From positions 1 through 64,000 of the forward strand of contig NZ_AQXX01000109.1 in assembly GCF_000376785.1 (NCBI RefSeq): a stretch of DNA of 64,000 bases. The letters are read 5' to 3'. Shown here piece after piece: positions 55,699 to 64,000 of this stretch. The stretch is from Hahella ganghwensis DSM 17046. GTDB taxonomy: Bacteria; Pseudomonadota; Gammaproteobacteria; Pseudomonadales; Oleiphilaceae. Each line of letters starts with the position of its first letter. Within the stretch, counting starts at the first letter, position 1. Below the pieces are notes generated by a model. The model was not told the origin of the DNA. It ran no database searches and was given only the letters and a program-made list of their open reading frames with translations. Made by a program: the position numbers and the translations under genes.

Positions 55699-57603
55699 TT
55701 GAAGAAGTTTTTTCATTCTGCCAAATCCGTAAACTTTTCCTTCTTCCTTGGCCTTCTGTTTTCTGCCGGAGTGGTCGCCCTGACCTATTGGAAACCGGCC
55801 AACATTCCGTGGACACTACTCTCTGCTGTTACCGTATCGGCCGCTTTTGCCATTTTTTCCATTATCCAGATCAAACTGAACCGTCAGCTCGCCCATAAAG
55901 TCAAAGAACTGAATGAAAGAGATTTTAAACTAAAGAAGCTGGGTAATGCTGTGACAAATAGTGGCAGCTCAATCATCATCACCGATGAACTGGGCAATAT
56001 TGAGTACGCCAACAATAAATTTGTCAAAACCACCGGCTACTGCCTGACAGAAATCAAAGGCAGAAGTCTGGACATCCTCAATCCCAAAGAAGCAAAATCC
56101 GCTTTAGAGCAGCAGTGGGAACAGGAACTTCTCTTCGACGGCTGGGAAGGTGATGTTCTGAGTTGCCGCAAGTGTGGCAGCAGCTTCTGGTCTGCCGTTT
56201 CGATCTCCTCCGTCTGCGATAGTCAGGGCTTTGTCACCAACTTTGTGATCTCCTGCATTGATATCACTGAGCTCAAAGAAGCTAATTCAAAAATGCAGAT
56301 CATGGCGCTTTATGACCCTTTAACTGGTCTGGCCAATCGCCGATTATTTATTGATCGCCTGGAGCAGGCAGTACGCGCAGCCAAGCGGGATCGCAAGAAA
56401 ATCGCCCTGATGTTTCTGGATTTGGACCAGTTTAAGCGTATCAATGACACGCTGGGACACGATGCCGGGGACATTTTGCTAACAACTGTCTCAAACCGTC
56501 TCAAAGAGTGTGTCCGGGAAAAGGATACCGTCGCCCGACTGGGAGGTGATGAATTCACTGTTCTGTTGACTGATGTGGAAGACAACCTGTCCGTCACACC
56601 GGTGGCTCATCAGATATTAAGAGCACTGAAAAAACCGGTTAAGCTCAAAAAGCATGAAGTTATTGTGTCCACCAGCATTGGCATCACCTTGGCCCCAACC
56701 GACGGAAGCACAGCCGATTCATTAATGAAAAACGCGGACCTGGCACTTTATCGTGCCAAAGAACAAGGCCGGGATTGCTATCACTTTTTTACCGAAGAGC
56801 TTAACGCTTCTGCTTTACGGCAATTGGTACTGGAGCAGGAACTCAGACATGCACTCCAGTATGACGAGTTCACCCTGCACTTCCAACCGCAGGTCAATCT
56901 GCGAAACGAACATGTCGTCAGCGTGGAAGCTCTGTTGCGCTGGTATCATCCAACCAAAGGTCTAGTCAGCCCTGATGCGTTTATTCCAGTTGCCGAGGAA
57001 ACGGGCCTGATTGTCCCTATCGGCAGATGGGTGCTGAAAAATGCCTGTATGCAAATGAAGATGTTGCAGGATTTAACAGGTGTTGACCTAAAGATCGCCG
57101 TAAACCTCTCAACCAGACAGTTTGATGACCCGGACCTGGAAGACACCATTGCCGATGCACTCTGCCAGACCGGACTCGATCCAAAGTGGTTGGAGCTTGA
57201 AGTCACCGAAAGCATGCTGATGGGTGATATAGACCTGGTGATCGAGAAACTTAAGCGCCTGAAGGCCACCGGGGTCAGCATTACCATAGATGATTTTGGA
57301 TCTGGTTATTCCTCTCTGAGTTATCTGAAAAAACTCCCGGTCGATATTCTCAAGGTAGACCGTGAATTCGTGCGCGATATTCCAGAAGACCTGAATGATA
57401 TGGAAATCACCTCAGCCGTGATTGCCGTCGCACACAAGCTGAACCTGAAAGTGATTGCCGAAGGTGTTGAGGACATCGATCAGAGAGACTTTCTGATGAT
57501 CAACAAATGCGATTATGCCCAAGGCTACTTTTACAGCAAACCTCTGCCGTTTGAAGACCTCTATCAATACCTGAATAACGTTAAACTTGCGCAAACTGCC
57601 TGA
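55699..57603 (+). CDS. PAS-GGDEF-EAL cyclic-di-GMP enzyme with N-terminal membrane segments
   Basis: About 634 residues if started at TTG 55699 (AGG upstream); the frame is open to a TTG at 55618. Two N-terminal membrane helices (VNFSFFLGLLFSAGVVALTYW and TLLSAVTVSAAFAIFSIIQI, about 11-55), a PAS domain (about 80-195), then GGDEF and EAL domains. The cyclase signature GGDEF (282-286) and the inhibitory RxxD I-site (REKD, 273-276) are intact. The EAL motif VEALLRW and the metal/loop motif IDDFGSGYSSLSYL are also intact. It may therefore make and/or degrade c-di-GMP, with the I-site limiting synthesis. Start uncertain. Confidence 0.9.
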   Translation: MKKFFHSAKSVNFSFFLGLLFSAGVVALTYWKPANIPWTLLSAVTVSAAFAIFSIIQIKLNRQLAHKVKELNERDFKLKKLGNAVTNSGSSIIITDELGNIEYANNKFVKTTGYCLTEIKGRSLDILNPKEAKSALEQQWEQELLFDGWEGDVLSCRKCGSSFWSAVSISSVCDSQGFVTNFVISCIDITELKEANSKMQIMALYDPLTGLANRRLFIDRLEQAVRAAKRDRKKIALMFLDLDQFKRINDTLGHDAGDILLTTVSNRLKECVREKDTVARLGGDEFTVLLTDVEDNLSVTPVAHQILRALKKPVKLKKHEVIVSTSIGITLAPTDGSTADSLMKNADLALYRAKEQGRDCYHFFTEELNASALRQLVLEQELRHALQYDEFTLHFQPQVNLRNEHVVSVEALLRWYHPTKGLVSPDAFIPVAEETGLIVPIGRWVLKNACMQMKMLQDLTGVDLKIAVNLSTRQFDDPDLEDTIADALCQTGLDPKWLELEVTESMLMGDIDLVIEKLKRLKATGVSITIDDFGSGYSSLSYLKKLPVDILKVDREFVRDIPEDLNDMEITSAVIAVAHKLNLKVIAEGVEDIDQRDFLMINKCDYAQGYFYSKPLPFEDLYQYLNNVKLAQTA

Positions 57604-57752
57604 CACGGCGTCACAGAACTTTCTCCCTGTACATTGATTTATTTCACAATTCTTTAATCATTTCGACCTATCCCACATAATCTGGAGGATGGTTCACAAG
57701 CACCCACTGTTACATTCCGTATAATTTCTTTACGAAATTTGGAGTTGCGACA

Positions 57753-58316
57753 ATGCAGTGGATTATTCATATCATGGAAGTGGTTTTGCTTGGTCTCATA
57801 GGCTTTCTGATATACAGCCTGATCAAGAATATTAAAGCAGATAAGCACCAGGGGATTCTGGAAGTACGGGTGGCACCCAAGGCGCCCTACCGGCCAGAGG
57901 GTGAGCGCTACGCCAATCATAGCGAATCCATTAAGCAGCTACAGCTGTTCTGGGGCACCCAGACGCTGGAAATGAGGCTTGAAGGTTTCAATCCGGAGCT
58001 GTTAAGCCACCCTTCACTCAGATCCTCCCTGCTCGATTATCTACAGGGAGCCAGCAACGCAGTTGCGGACCACTTTGAGTGCAATCAGGAACAGCGCCTG
58101 CACCTGCAGAGTTACCTGATGAGCAAAGGACTCAGGTTTGCGCATTTGGACGTCACTACCGAGTGGCTTCAGCGGCTGGATCAATTGCTCGCCTGCGAAA
58201 ACACCGATATTTACAACGCGGGTTACGAAGCAGCCTCACTTTGGGTGGCACATCGCACACCACCAAAAGAGCGAAGCCTTTTAAAAAGCATCACCAGCTG
58301 GGGTCTGGTGGCCTAA
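57753..58316 (+). CDS. Hypothetical membrane-anchored protein (187 aa)
   Basis: ATG 57753 is behind GGAG. One N-terminal membrane helix (EVVLLGLIGFLIYSLI, about 9-24) is followed by a soluble domain. The domain is helical with aromatic patches (LQLFWGTQTLEMRLEGFNPELLSHPSLRSSLLDYLQG; NAGYEAASLWVAH). No family is recognised. It lies just downstream of the c-di-GMP gene on the same strand with a ~150-bp gap, so co-function is possible but not shown. Probable inner-membrane protein of unknown role. Confidence 0.6.
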   Translation: MQWIIHIMEVVLLGLIGFLIYSLIKNIKADKHQGILEVRVAPKAPYRPEGERYANHSESIKQLQLFWGTQTLEMRLEGFNPELLSHPSLRSSLLDYLQGASNAVADHFECNQEQRLHLQSYLMSKGLRFAHLDVTTEWLQRLDQLLACENTDIYNAGYEAASLWVAHRTPPKERSLLKSITSWGLVA

Positions 58317-58353
58317 GCGTCCATAGCGAGTTCAGAGACGTTTCCCTAGTTCA

Positions 58354-58662
58354 TCACTCGTCGACAAGCATCCAGCCAGGAGCAATCTGAATGATATCCT
58401 GGCTGGCTTCATTCCCTTCATCATCTATCAAAACGCCGGAAACTGACGGCTGACTCCACTCCCCGTTGTCCATCCGCTGCATTGAATCCAGATCCACAGA
58501 TTTCAGCAGATAGACACCACCATCATGCCGGATTTTTGTGCGGTGAGAGACACCGTATACGAAACGGCAGTAGTCCATTTTCAGTTGCTGCAAATCCCTT
58601 TCGGCTCGAACAATCTTTCGTATCAGGACATCCTTAAGGCTTTCCGAGTAGTCGCTAGTCAT
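58354..58662 (-). CDS. Hypothetical small protein (102 aa)
   Basis: A soluble protein convergent with the previous gene. The N-terminal helix is basic (DVLIRKIVRAERDLQQLKMDYCRFVYG); the C-terminal half is strand-rich (GGVYLLKSVDLDSMQRM...SVSGVLIDDEGNEASQDIIQIAPGWML). No family is recognised. ATG 58662 has a modest ribosome site. It overlaps no other plausible gene and its codon pattern matches its neighbours, so it is accepted with moderate confidence. Confidence 0.55.
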   Translation of the reverse strand: MTSDYSESLKDVLIRKIVRAERDLQQLKMDYCRFVYGVSHRTKIRHDGGVYLLKSVDLDSMQRMDNGEWSQPSVSGVLIDDEGNEASQDIIQIAPGWMLVDE

Positions 58663-58799
58663 GCTGAGATACCTTCCGATCGTCCTCTATAAAATGTCCC
58701 GAGTATTCTGCAAAAGTCGCTCACATGTAAGCAAGCTACAAGACTTTGAAATGCCAATCAGGTCAACCGGAAGACAAAAAATAGGGTTCTGGGCGTCAG

Positions 58800-59744
58800 T
58801 CAGAATGGTTGCTGCCGGGCCCAGCCCAGTTGATAAAGATCGTGACGTCGGTCTTTCAGATTGCTCACTGTCCCTTTTTCGCGAAACTGTCGTAGGCGTT
58901 TCAGATCAAGGTCCGCCACTATCATGACTTCCTGATTGGCAGTCGCTTCTTCGACGATACCATCCCGGGGAAAGCCATAGTCAGAGGGCGACAGAACCGC
59001 CGACTGGGCAAATTGGTTATCGATCATTTCAATGGCCGGAACAGTCCCTACAGTGCCCGACAACACGACATAGCACTCGTTTTCAATGGCTCTTGCCTGG
59101 GCACAGTAGCGAACCCGAAGGTAGCCCTGACGGTTATCCGTCCAGAATGGTACCAGCAGCAGATCCATATTCTGATCTGCCAGCAATCGTCCCAGTTCAG
59201 GAAATTCCACGTCATAACAGATCAACACCCCGACTCTGCCGTAATCGGTCTCAAATACGGGCAGTTGATCGCCCCCCTTGATATTCCAGTACTCCCGCTC
59301 GTATGGCGTCGGGTGAATTTTCCTCTGTGACTCCACCTCACCGGACGAACGACAAAAATAGGCGATATTAAACAACTCTCCGTGTTCGAGCACAGGTACA
59401 GAGCCTGCCAGCACGTCCAAATCCAGTCTCACAGCCAGGGATGAAATATGGCCGATCACAGCCTGAGACAGACTGGCCACAGATTCAATTGACGGGTTGC
59501 TCTTACCCGAATCACTGTTGGTACCTGCGGCTCCCGGAATACCGGCCAGAGGAAGCGAAAAGAATTCCGGCAGCACCACCAGGCGACATCCGTATCCCGC
59601 CATGGACACCAGAAAATGCTCAATATTCTCCAAAAATGCTTCCTGGGAAGCATGCTGCTTCATTTGCAACTGAATGCTACCAACCCTCAGGCTATCAGGC
59701 TGCTCGCAGTTCGGTGAATTATTTGGTTCAGATTGTCCCGTCAT
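58800..59744 (-). CDS. Carbon-nitrogen hydrolase (nitrilase superfamily)
   Basis: About 314 residues from ATG 59744 (an adjacent TTG at 59747 is read as the codon before; an in-frame TAA lies 9 nt before the ATG). The Glu-Lys-Cys triad is visible: Glu61 in VVLPEFFSL (numbering from 59747), Lys in QRKIHPTPYEREYW, Cys in VGVLICYDVEFPEL. It hydrolyses a C-N bond (amide or nitrile); the substrate is unknown. The 5' leader is made of three 18-bp repeats, each bearing an SD-like GGGAA(T) on the coding strand. The gene is monocistronic. Confidence 0.88.
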   Translation of the reverse strand: MTGQSEPNNSPNCEQPDSLRVGSIQLQMKQHASQEAFLENIEHFLVSMAGYGCRLVVLPEFFSLPLAGIPGAAGTNSDSGKSNPSIESVASLSQAVIGHISSLAVRLDLDVLAGSVPVLEHGELFNIAYFCRSSGEVESQRKIHPTPYEREYWNIKGGDQLPVFETDYGRVGVLICYDVEFPELGRLLADQNMDLLLVPFWTDNRQGYLRVRYCAQARAIENECYVVLSGTVGTVPAIEMIDNQFAQSAVLSPSDYGFPRDGIVEEATANQEVMIVADLDLKRLRQFREKGTVSNLKDRRHDLYQLGWARQQPF

Positions 59745-59797
59745 CAATACTTATTCCCATTTCAATACTTATTCCCACTTAAATATTAACTCCCACC
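59744..59797 (-). repeat. Three 18-bp tandem repeats spanning the nitrilase leader
   Basis: Plus-strand units TCAATACTTATTCCCATT, TCAATACTTATTCCCACT and TAAATATTAACTCCCACC lie back to back (59744-59797). The first two differ by one base. On the coding strand each supplies GGGAATAAGTATT just before the start. Repeat number could change expression. Confidence 0.8.
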
Positions 59798-59865
59798 TTC
59801 AAAGATGCATATTTCAAGGACATTTGTTTCAAAGGCGTATTGTTCAAAAAAAATCAGCAGCCAGA

Positions 59866-60423
59866 TCATCTCGCCTGGGGAGATTTGTAATCTTTCCGCC
59901 GGAGTTGATAGTAGTTCTCTGTCTCAGCCACCAGTTGTCCTTCGGCGTCAAAGACTTTGCCGATCAAGGTGTAATCGCATTTTCCGTCGGCATCCGCACC
60001 AAAGATAATTCGCTCCATCTCCTCTTCTGCAATATCAAACTGGACAAAAGCATCTGATTTTACCGGCAGGTAATATTTGATGTTCATCTCTTTCAGCGTT
60101 GGATAATAATCCGCACCAAACTCATATATCGCCATGACGCCACCGGGAATTTCCGCCAGGGTGAACAAGGCACCGGCATACATACTGTTGATGTGGTTGG
60201 TATTTCCCTTAAGTGGAATTCTGGCTTTCAGATGGCCGCGTCTTAACTCCGTTACCTCAAACCCCGCTCTGGCGGCGAACGGAATGGCGAAGCCGATAAT
60301 TTTGTTGAGGGCCAGATAACCACCTGACTTTTTGAACCGACTGAGCAACCCGTGAGGGTTTTGGATCGCCTCATCATCGAATACCCGGGACGTAAAAGTG
60401 GCTAGTGCTCCAACGACATTCAT
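59866..60423 (-). CDS. DUF4442/hotdog-fold thioesterase-like protein
   Basis: 185 residues. The DUF4442 pattern (VTELRRGHLKARIPLKGNTNHINSMYAGALFTLAEIPGGVMAIYEFG) is a PaaI-like hotdog with the conserved N-H-x-x-S-M-x-x-G helix entry. It likely acts on acyl-CoA or related thioesters, or binds lipids; the catalytic residue cannot be fixed by eye. It is cytoplasmic. ATG 60423 is used. It sits between the nitrilase and gacA, on the minus strand, separated from gacA by a 357-bp region with a long inverted repeat. Confidence 0.8.
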   Translation of the reverse strand: MNVVGALATFTSRVFDDEAIQNPHGLLSRFKKSGGYLALNKIIGFAIPFAARAGFEVTELRRGHLKARIPLKGNTNHINSMYAGALFTLAEIPGGVMAIYEFGADYYPTLKEMNIKYYLPVKSDAFVQFDIAEEEMERIIFGADADGKCDYTLIGKVFDAEGQLVAETENYYQLRRKDYKSPQAR

Positions 60424-60780
60424 CAGTGACTCCTTATAATTTTTTTAAAGACAAACTTCCTGAGATTTTATTTGCCTGTCCTTTTGGGAAATAGTGGCCT
60501 CACGGTCAAATAAAATCCAGCGAGTTCAGCCACAGGCGCTCAAGTAGTAAATACCAGTCTTTCTCATTATAAACGCGAAGAAAATTTTTATAATTCATAC
60601 ACCTCGGTGCGAATAGTCATATAGACTGATACACTAGGGTGTGCTGATGTTTAATAAGACTCTAGCATGAGCCTCTCATAAAACATCAACACACCCTGGA
60701 CGTCTATCGTTTTGAGATGGCCTTTCCTATAATGTGGCTATTGTGGCAAAGGAAAAGGCCAGCGGAATTGAGGTGAAGAA
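60424..60780. other. Intergenic region with MITE-like inverted repeat upstream of gacA
   Basis: No gene. It contains the 17-bp inverted repeat at 60636-60697 and, before gacA, a purine-rich SD-bearing leader (GAGGTGAAGAA). Confidence 0.5.
60636..60697. repeat. Long inverted repeat, MITE- or operator-like
   Basis: AGGGTGTGCTGATGTTT (60636-60652) and AAACATCAACACACCCT (60681-60697) are complementary at 16 of 17 positions, separated by 28 nt. No T-run follows. It is either a short non-autonomous insertion-like element or a regulator site near gacA. Confidence 0.6.
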
Positions 60781-61434
60781 TTGATCAGATTGCTAATCGT
60801 GGATGATCATGAACTGGTGAGAGCCGGTCTGTCCCGAATGCTGAAAGATGAGACCGGCGTTGAAGTGGTTGCTGAAGCCCGTTCCGGGGAGGAAGCCGTC
60901 AGCCTAGTCAGACAACGCCCTATCGACATTATCCTGATGGACATCCGCATGCCGGGCATTGGTGGACTGGAAGCCATGCGACGCATTCACCGGTTCGACG
61001 AAAGCATTAAAGTCATCGCAGTTACCGCCTGTGAAGATGATCCTTTTCCGTCTCGCGTTATGAAAGCCGGCGCTTCCGCCTACATCACCAAAGGCACTGA
61101 TATCTCGGAAGTCATGCGGGCTATCCATATCGTCAACGCCGGGCAACGTTACATCAGCCCCAACATCGCACAGAAAATGGCCTTGCGTCCCTTCGAGTCG
61201 GAAGATGCCGACGTATTCGGCAATCTCTCCGAACGGGAAATGCAAATTGCCATGATGATCGTGAACTGCCAGAAAGTGCAGGAGATCTCTGACAAGCTCT
61301 GCCTGAGCCCGAAAACAGTAAATAGCTACCGCTATCGTATTTTTGAAAAACTATCGATCAGCAGTGACGTGGAACTCACCCTCCTGGCGATACGGCACGG
61401 AATGTTGGATGCAAACCAAGTTGGCGGACTCTGA
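60781..61434 (+). CDS. gacA: GacA/UvrY-type response regulator
   Basis: 217 residues, TTG start at 60781 behind AGGTGAAGAA. The receiver has MIRLLIVDDHELVRAGLSRML with Asp54 in ILMDIRMPG. The C-terminal LuxR-type helix-turn-helix is LSEREMQIAMMIVNCQKVQEISDKLCLSPKTVNSYRYRIFEKL. It is the response regulator of the Gac/Bar system that drives small RNAs titrating CsrA/RsmA. The adjacency and 26-bp overlap with uvrC, followed by pgsA, is the classic gacA-uvrC-pgsA order. The partner kinase GacS is elsewhere. Confidence 0.93.
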   Translation: MIRLLIVDDHELVRAGLSRMLKDETGVEVVAEARSGEEAVSLVRQRPIDIILMDIRMPGIGGLEAMRRIHRFDESIKVIAVTACEDDPFPSRVMKAGASAYITKGTDISEVMRAIHIVNAGQRYISPNIAQKMALRPFESEDADVFGNLSEREMQIAMMIVNCQKVQEISDKLCLSPKTVNSYRYRIFEKLSISSDVELTLLAIRHGMLDANQVGGL

Positions 61435-63256
61435 TCAGAACTTCGATTCCAAAACCTACCTCAAAACCCTGACTTCCCGACCCGGCGTCTACCAGATGTA
61501 TGACGCCAAGGGCGCGATTCTGTATGTGGGCAAAGCCCGCAACCTGAAAAAGCGTGTCAGCAGTTATTTTCGCAGCACGGGTCTCTCCATCAAAACCCGC
61601 GCGCTGGTGGAGCGTATCCGTAATATTGAGGTCACGGTCACCAATTCCGAGACTGAGGCTCTGTTACTGGAACAGAACCTTATCAAGACACAGCGACCGC
61701 CTTACAACATTCTGCTGCGTGACGATAAATCGTTTCCTTACATCTACCTTTCAGGAGATGAGGATTATCCGTCCCTGACCTTTCGCCGGGTGCGCCAGAA
61801 AAAAGCCGGTAAAGGCCGCTTCTTCGGCCCCTATACCAGCGCCGGTGCCGTCAGGGAAGGCCTGGTCCTGCTGCAGAAGATCTTCAAGATCCGCCAGTGT
61901 GATGAAAGCTTCTTCAAAAACCGCTCACGCCCTTGCCTGCAACACCAGATCGGTCGGTGCAGTGCCCCTTGTGTCGAGATGGTCAGCAAAGAACGCTATG
62001 CCGAGGACATGCGCCATGCCACCATGTTTCTGGAAGGTCGAAATCCGGAAATCATCAAGGAGCTGGTCGCAGAAATGGAAAAGGCCTCTATGGAACTGGC
62101 CTTCGAGAAAGCTGCTGCACTCAGAGATCAGATCAATCATTTGAGACAAGTCCAGGAGCATCAAACCATAGAAGGCGTCAGTCGCAATATAGACGTTTTC
62201 GCGATGGCACAGGAAGCGGACCAGATAACCATACACGCCCTCTTTATCCGGGATGGTCGGGTCAGCGGCTCCAAAAGCTACTTCTTCGAGGAGCTCACAG
62301 AAGCTGACTCCTTTATGAACGACTTTATCAGCCAGTATTACTTTGGCGATCATGCTGTCTACGGTCTGCCCCAGGAAATTCTCACCGATCCTCCCTTGCC
62401 GGAAAGTGAAGCCCTGCGAGATGCCTTCAGTGAAGCCTTCAACCGCTCGGTTCGCATTGATCATAATGTCCGCAGCCAGCGCCTGGACTGGCTCAAGTTA
62501 GCGAAAACCAATGCCAGCCAATCTCTGACCATCAGAGTCCAGTCTCAGGAAGCCCTGGTATCCCGCTGGCAGCAGTTCTGTGATGCACTACATCTGGAGT
62601 CCACCATCAACCGGGTGGAATGTTTTGATATCAGCCACACCTTCGGTGAAGCGACCGTGGCATCCTGCGTTGTATTCGGCCCTGAAGGTGCCATGAAAGA
62701 TCAATATCGCCGGTTTAATATCAAGGGTGTAACAGCCGGTGATGATTTCCACGCCATGGAGCAAGCATTGGAACGACGCTACAACAAACTTCAGGACAGC
62801 GATATCGGACTGCCGGACGTGGTCCTGATAGATGGCGGCAAAGGCCAGCTGGGCATTGCAGAATCGGTGTTTGAATCCTTACAGATCGACGGCGTTACGC
62901 TAGTCGGTGTCGCCAAAGGCGTCACCCGTAAGCCCGGATTCGAAACACTGCTGTTGGCCGGTGGTAAATCCATCCTGAACTTGCGCAGCGACAGCCCCGC
63001 GTTACACCTGATCCAGCAGATACGGGATGAAGCGCATCGCTTTGCGATCACCGGGCACCGACAGCAGCGTCAGAAAGCCCGTGGCAAGTCCGTCCTGGAC
63101 GATCTTCCCGGTGTCGGACCAAAACGTCGCAAAGATCTATTGAATTACTTTGGCAGTGTCCGCAATATAGAGCGGGCCAGTCTTGAAGACATTCGAAAAG
63201 TCCCTGGCATCAGTCAGGTATTAGCCCAAACCATTTTTACGGCCTTTCATGAATAA
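61409..63256 (+). CDS. uvrC: Excinuclease ABC subunit C
   Basis: 615 residues from ATG 61409, overlapping gacA by 26 bp (the frame is open to 61343 inside gacA, not used). The N-terminal GIY-YIG nuclease domain (SRPGVYQMYDAKGAILYVGKARNLKKRV) makes the 3' incision. A UVR/UvrB-binding motif (EFLEG-like MFLEGRNPEIIKELVAEMEKAS...FEKAAALRDQINHL) follows. The C-terminal RNase H-like endonuclease domain (VECFDISHTFGE) makes the 5' incision. Two helix-hairpin-helix motifs lie at the end (LDDLPGVGPKRRKDLLNYFGS). Nucleotide excision repair. Confidence 0.96.
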   Translation: MQTKLADSDQNFDSKTYLKTLTSRPGVYQMYDAKGAILYVGKARNLKKRVSSYFRSTGLSIKTRALVERIRNIEVTVTNSETEALLLEQNLIKTQRPPYNILLRDDKSFPYIYLSGDEDYPSLTFRRVRQKKAGKGRFFGPYTSAGAVREGLVLLQKIFKIRQCDESFFKNRSRPCLQHQIGRCSAPCVEMVSKERYAEDMRHATMFLEGRNPEIIKELVAEMEKASMELAFEKAAALRDQINHLRQVQEHQTIEGVSRNIDVFAMAQEADQITIHALFIRDGRVSGSKSYFFEELTEADSFMNDFISQYYFGDHAVYGLPQEILTDPPLPESEALRDAFSEAFNRSVRIDHNVRSQRLDWLKLAKTNASQSLTIRVQSQEALVSRWQQFCDALHLESTINRVECFDISHTFGEATVASCVVFGPEGAMKDQYRRFNIKGVTAGDDFHAMEQALERRYNKLQDSDIGLPDVVLIDGGKGQLGIAESVFESLQIDGVTLVGVAKGVTRKPGFETLLLAGGKSILNLRSDSPALHLIQQIRDEAHRFAITGHRQQRQKARGKSVLDDLPGVGPKRRKDLLNYFGSVRNIERASLEDIRKVPGISQVLAQTIFTAFHE

Positions 63257-63842
63257 ACCAGCAGTAAGATCAATTTTTCTCAATTTGCCCAACCTACTCA
63301 CGCTTGGCCGACTGGCGCTGATTCCTGTCATCGTCCTGATCTATTATCTGCCATTTGAGGGCAATTACCTGACCGCAGCAGCCATCTTCGCGCTGGCAGG
63401 CTTCACTGACTGGCTGGATGGCTTTCTGGCCCGGCGCTGGAATCAGATGACTCCCTTCGGTGCCTTCCTCGATCCGGTGGCTGACAAAGTCATCGTCGCC
63501 GTGGCATTGGCAATGCTGGTGGAAGCCCACCACACGGTCCTGCTGACAGCCCCTGCCATCGTGATTATTGGTCGAGAAATTGTTATCTCAGCACTGCGGG
63601 AATGGATGGCCGAAATGGGCAAACGTGCCAGCATCGCGGTGAACTTCGTCGGTAAAGTCAAAACCACCTGTCAGATGTTCGCGATTATTGCCCTACTGGC
63701 CTTCCCTCCTGATACCCAGGGTGCCATTTTAGGGATGGTGCTTCTCTATGTGGCCGCCGTTCTGACCTTATGGTCCATGATCGTCTATTTAAAAGCTGCC
63801 TGGCCGGAACTGACCAGCGATCAGAATAACCGCCCCTCATAA
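63249..63842 (+). CDS. pgsA: CDP-diacylglycerol-glycerol-3-phosphate 3-phosphatidyltransferase
   Basis: 197 residues, overlapping the uvrC end by 8 bp. The CDP-alcohol phosphotransferase motif is complete: DWLDGFLARRWNQMTPFGAFLDPVADK, with the DG-x2-AR-x8-G-x3-D-x3-D pattern. About five to six membrane helices follow. It makes phosphatidylglycerophosphate for acidic phospholipids in the inner membrane. The position after uvrC is the usual one. Stable RNA genes (tRNA-Gly/Cys/Leu) often lie downstream of this gene in relatives, and a candidate promoter for such RNAs is seen at 63921. Confidence 0.95.
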   Translation: MNKPAVRSIFLNLPNLLTLGRLALIPVIVLIYYLPFEGNYLTAAAIFALAGFTDWLDGFLARRWNQMTPFGAFLDPVADKVIVAVALAMLVEAHHTVLLTAPAIVIIGREIVISALREWMAEMGKRASIAVNFVGKVKTTCQMFAIIALLAFPPDTQGAILGMVLLYVAAVLTLWSMIVYLKAAWPELTSDQNNRPS

Positions 63843-63920
63843 AACAGCTTATAATTTAGCCGTAATTGATTGAAATTTATCAATTTACTAAGAGAAATAC
63901 ATAGCTATTGATAAACAGGC

Positions 63921-63955
63921 TTGACAGCCATCCTCAAAGAAGTAAACTATGCGCC
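63921..63955 (+). promoter_or_regulatory. Strong sigma-70 promoter, probably for a stable RNA gene beyond the window
   Basis: TTGACA (63921-63926), 16-bp spacer, TAAACT (63943-63948), then the GC-rich discriminator GCGCC at 63951-63955. Such discriminators are typical of tRNA/rRNA promoters. No RNA gene is visible before the window ends at 64000. Confidence 0.6.
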
Positions 63956-64000
63956 ACCTGAACGGGATGAGGCAAATTTCTCAAACGTTCTAAAAGGTTA

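Noticed and set aside
63842-64000. A tRNA gene after pgsA
   Set aside because: Only a promoter is visible; no cloverleaf can be built before the window ends.

Overview
The window looks like a chromosomal segment of a marine-type gammaproteobacterium. The gacA-uvrC-pgsA order, the AraC-linked valine catabolism cluster, two proton-driven RND drug pumps, a CusCBA-type copper pump, OmpW and a GGDEF/EAL protein all fit an Oceanospirillales/Alteromonadales/Pseudomonas-like host. Genus assignment is inference only; no rRNA or tRNA gene is present.

Positions 1-7100 form an accessory island. It opens with the right end of an IS66-family element that has cut a small secreted-protein gene. Ten or more small, AT-rich minus-strand genes follow (DUF4375, DUF6559, DUF4288, GFA-family and several orphans), separated by long intergenic stretches. 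Integron-like GTTAGRY/RYYTAAC motifs sit at several gene starts and ends. A dispersed 44-bp repeat with interleaved arms lies in the gaps. The layout resembles a chromosomal gene-cassette array or an immunity-gene island, but no integrase is in view.

Positions 7166-13890 hold an RND permease, its membrane fusion protein, a sensor kinase and an OmpR-type regulator. Identical CTTAAG-N5-CTTAAT boxes lie 49 bp upstream of both the regulator gene and the pump operon, which suggests an autoregulated TCS-pump regulon. Positions 13973-16871 encode a cytochrome c, a Tat-exported sulfite dehydrogenase and a rhodanese protein, i.e. periplasmic sulfur oxidation.

Positions 17483-26565 are a copper-efflux locus: a cupredoxin, a PII-like protein, CusA, CusF, a CusB carrying two extra C-terminal CusF domains, CusC and a His/Cys-rich membrane protein. 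A frameshifted DUF3775 gene lies beside it. Positions 26791-29421 carry a ferritin-like/hemerythrin-like protein, a cytochrome c lipoprotein, a phosphoribosyltransferase and a host-attachment-family protein.

Positions 29481-36689 are a valine-degradation cluster (AraC regulator divergent from mmsA, acyl-CoA dehydrogenase, enoyl-CoA hydratase, 3-hydroxyisobutyryl-CoA hydrolase, mmsB). Next come a chemoreceptor, OmpW, a Ca-type P-ATPase, a DUF4864 protein and a PCu(A)C copper chaperone. modABC sits behind a perfect ModE operator and is convergent with modE (44142-47765).

Positions 48032-54011 encode an aspartoacylase-like hydrolase, a RimB-like protease and a second RND pump. The right end has a DUF2914 protein, a GGDEF/EAL enzyme, two orphans, a nitrilase-family amidohydrolase, a DUF4442 protein and gacA-uvrC-pgsA. 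A strong promoter, probably for a stable RNA, closes the window.
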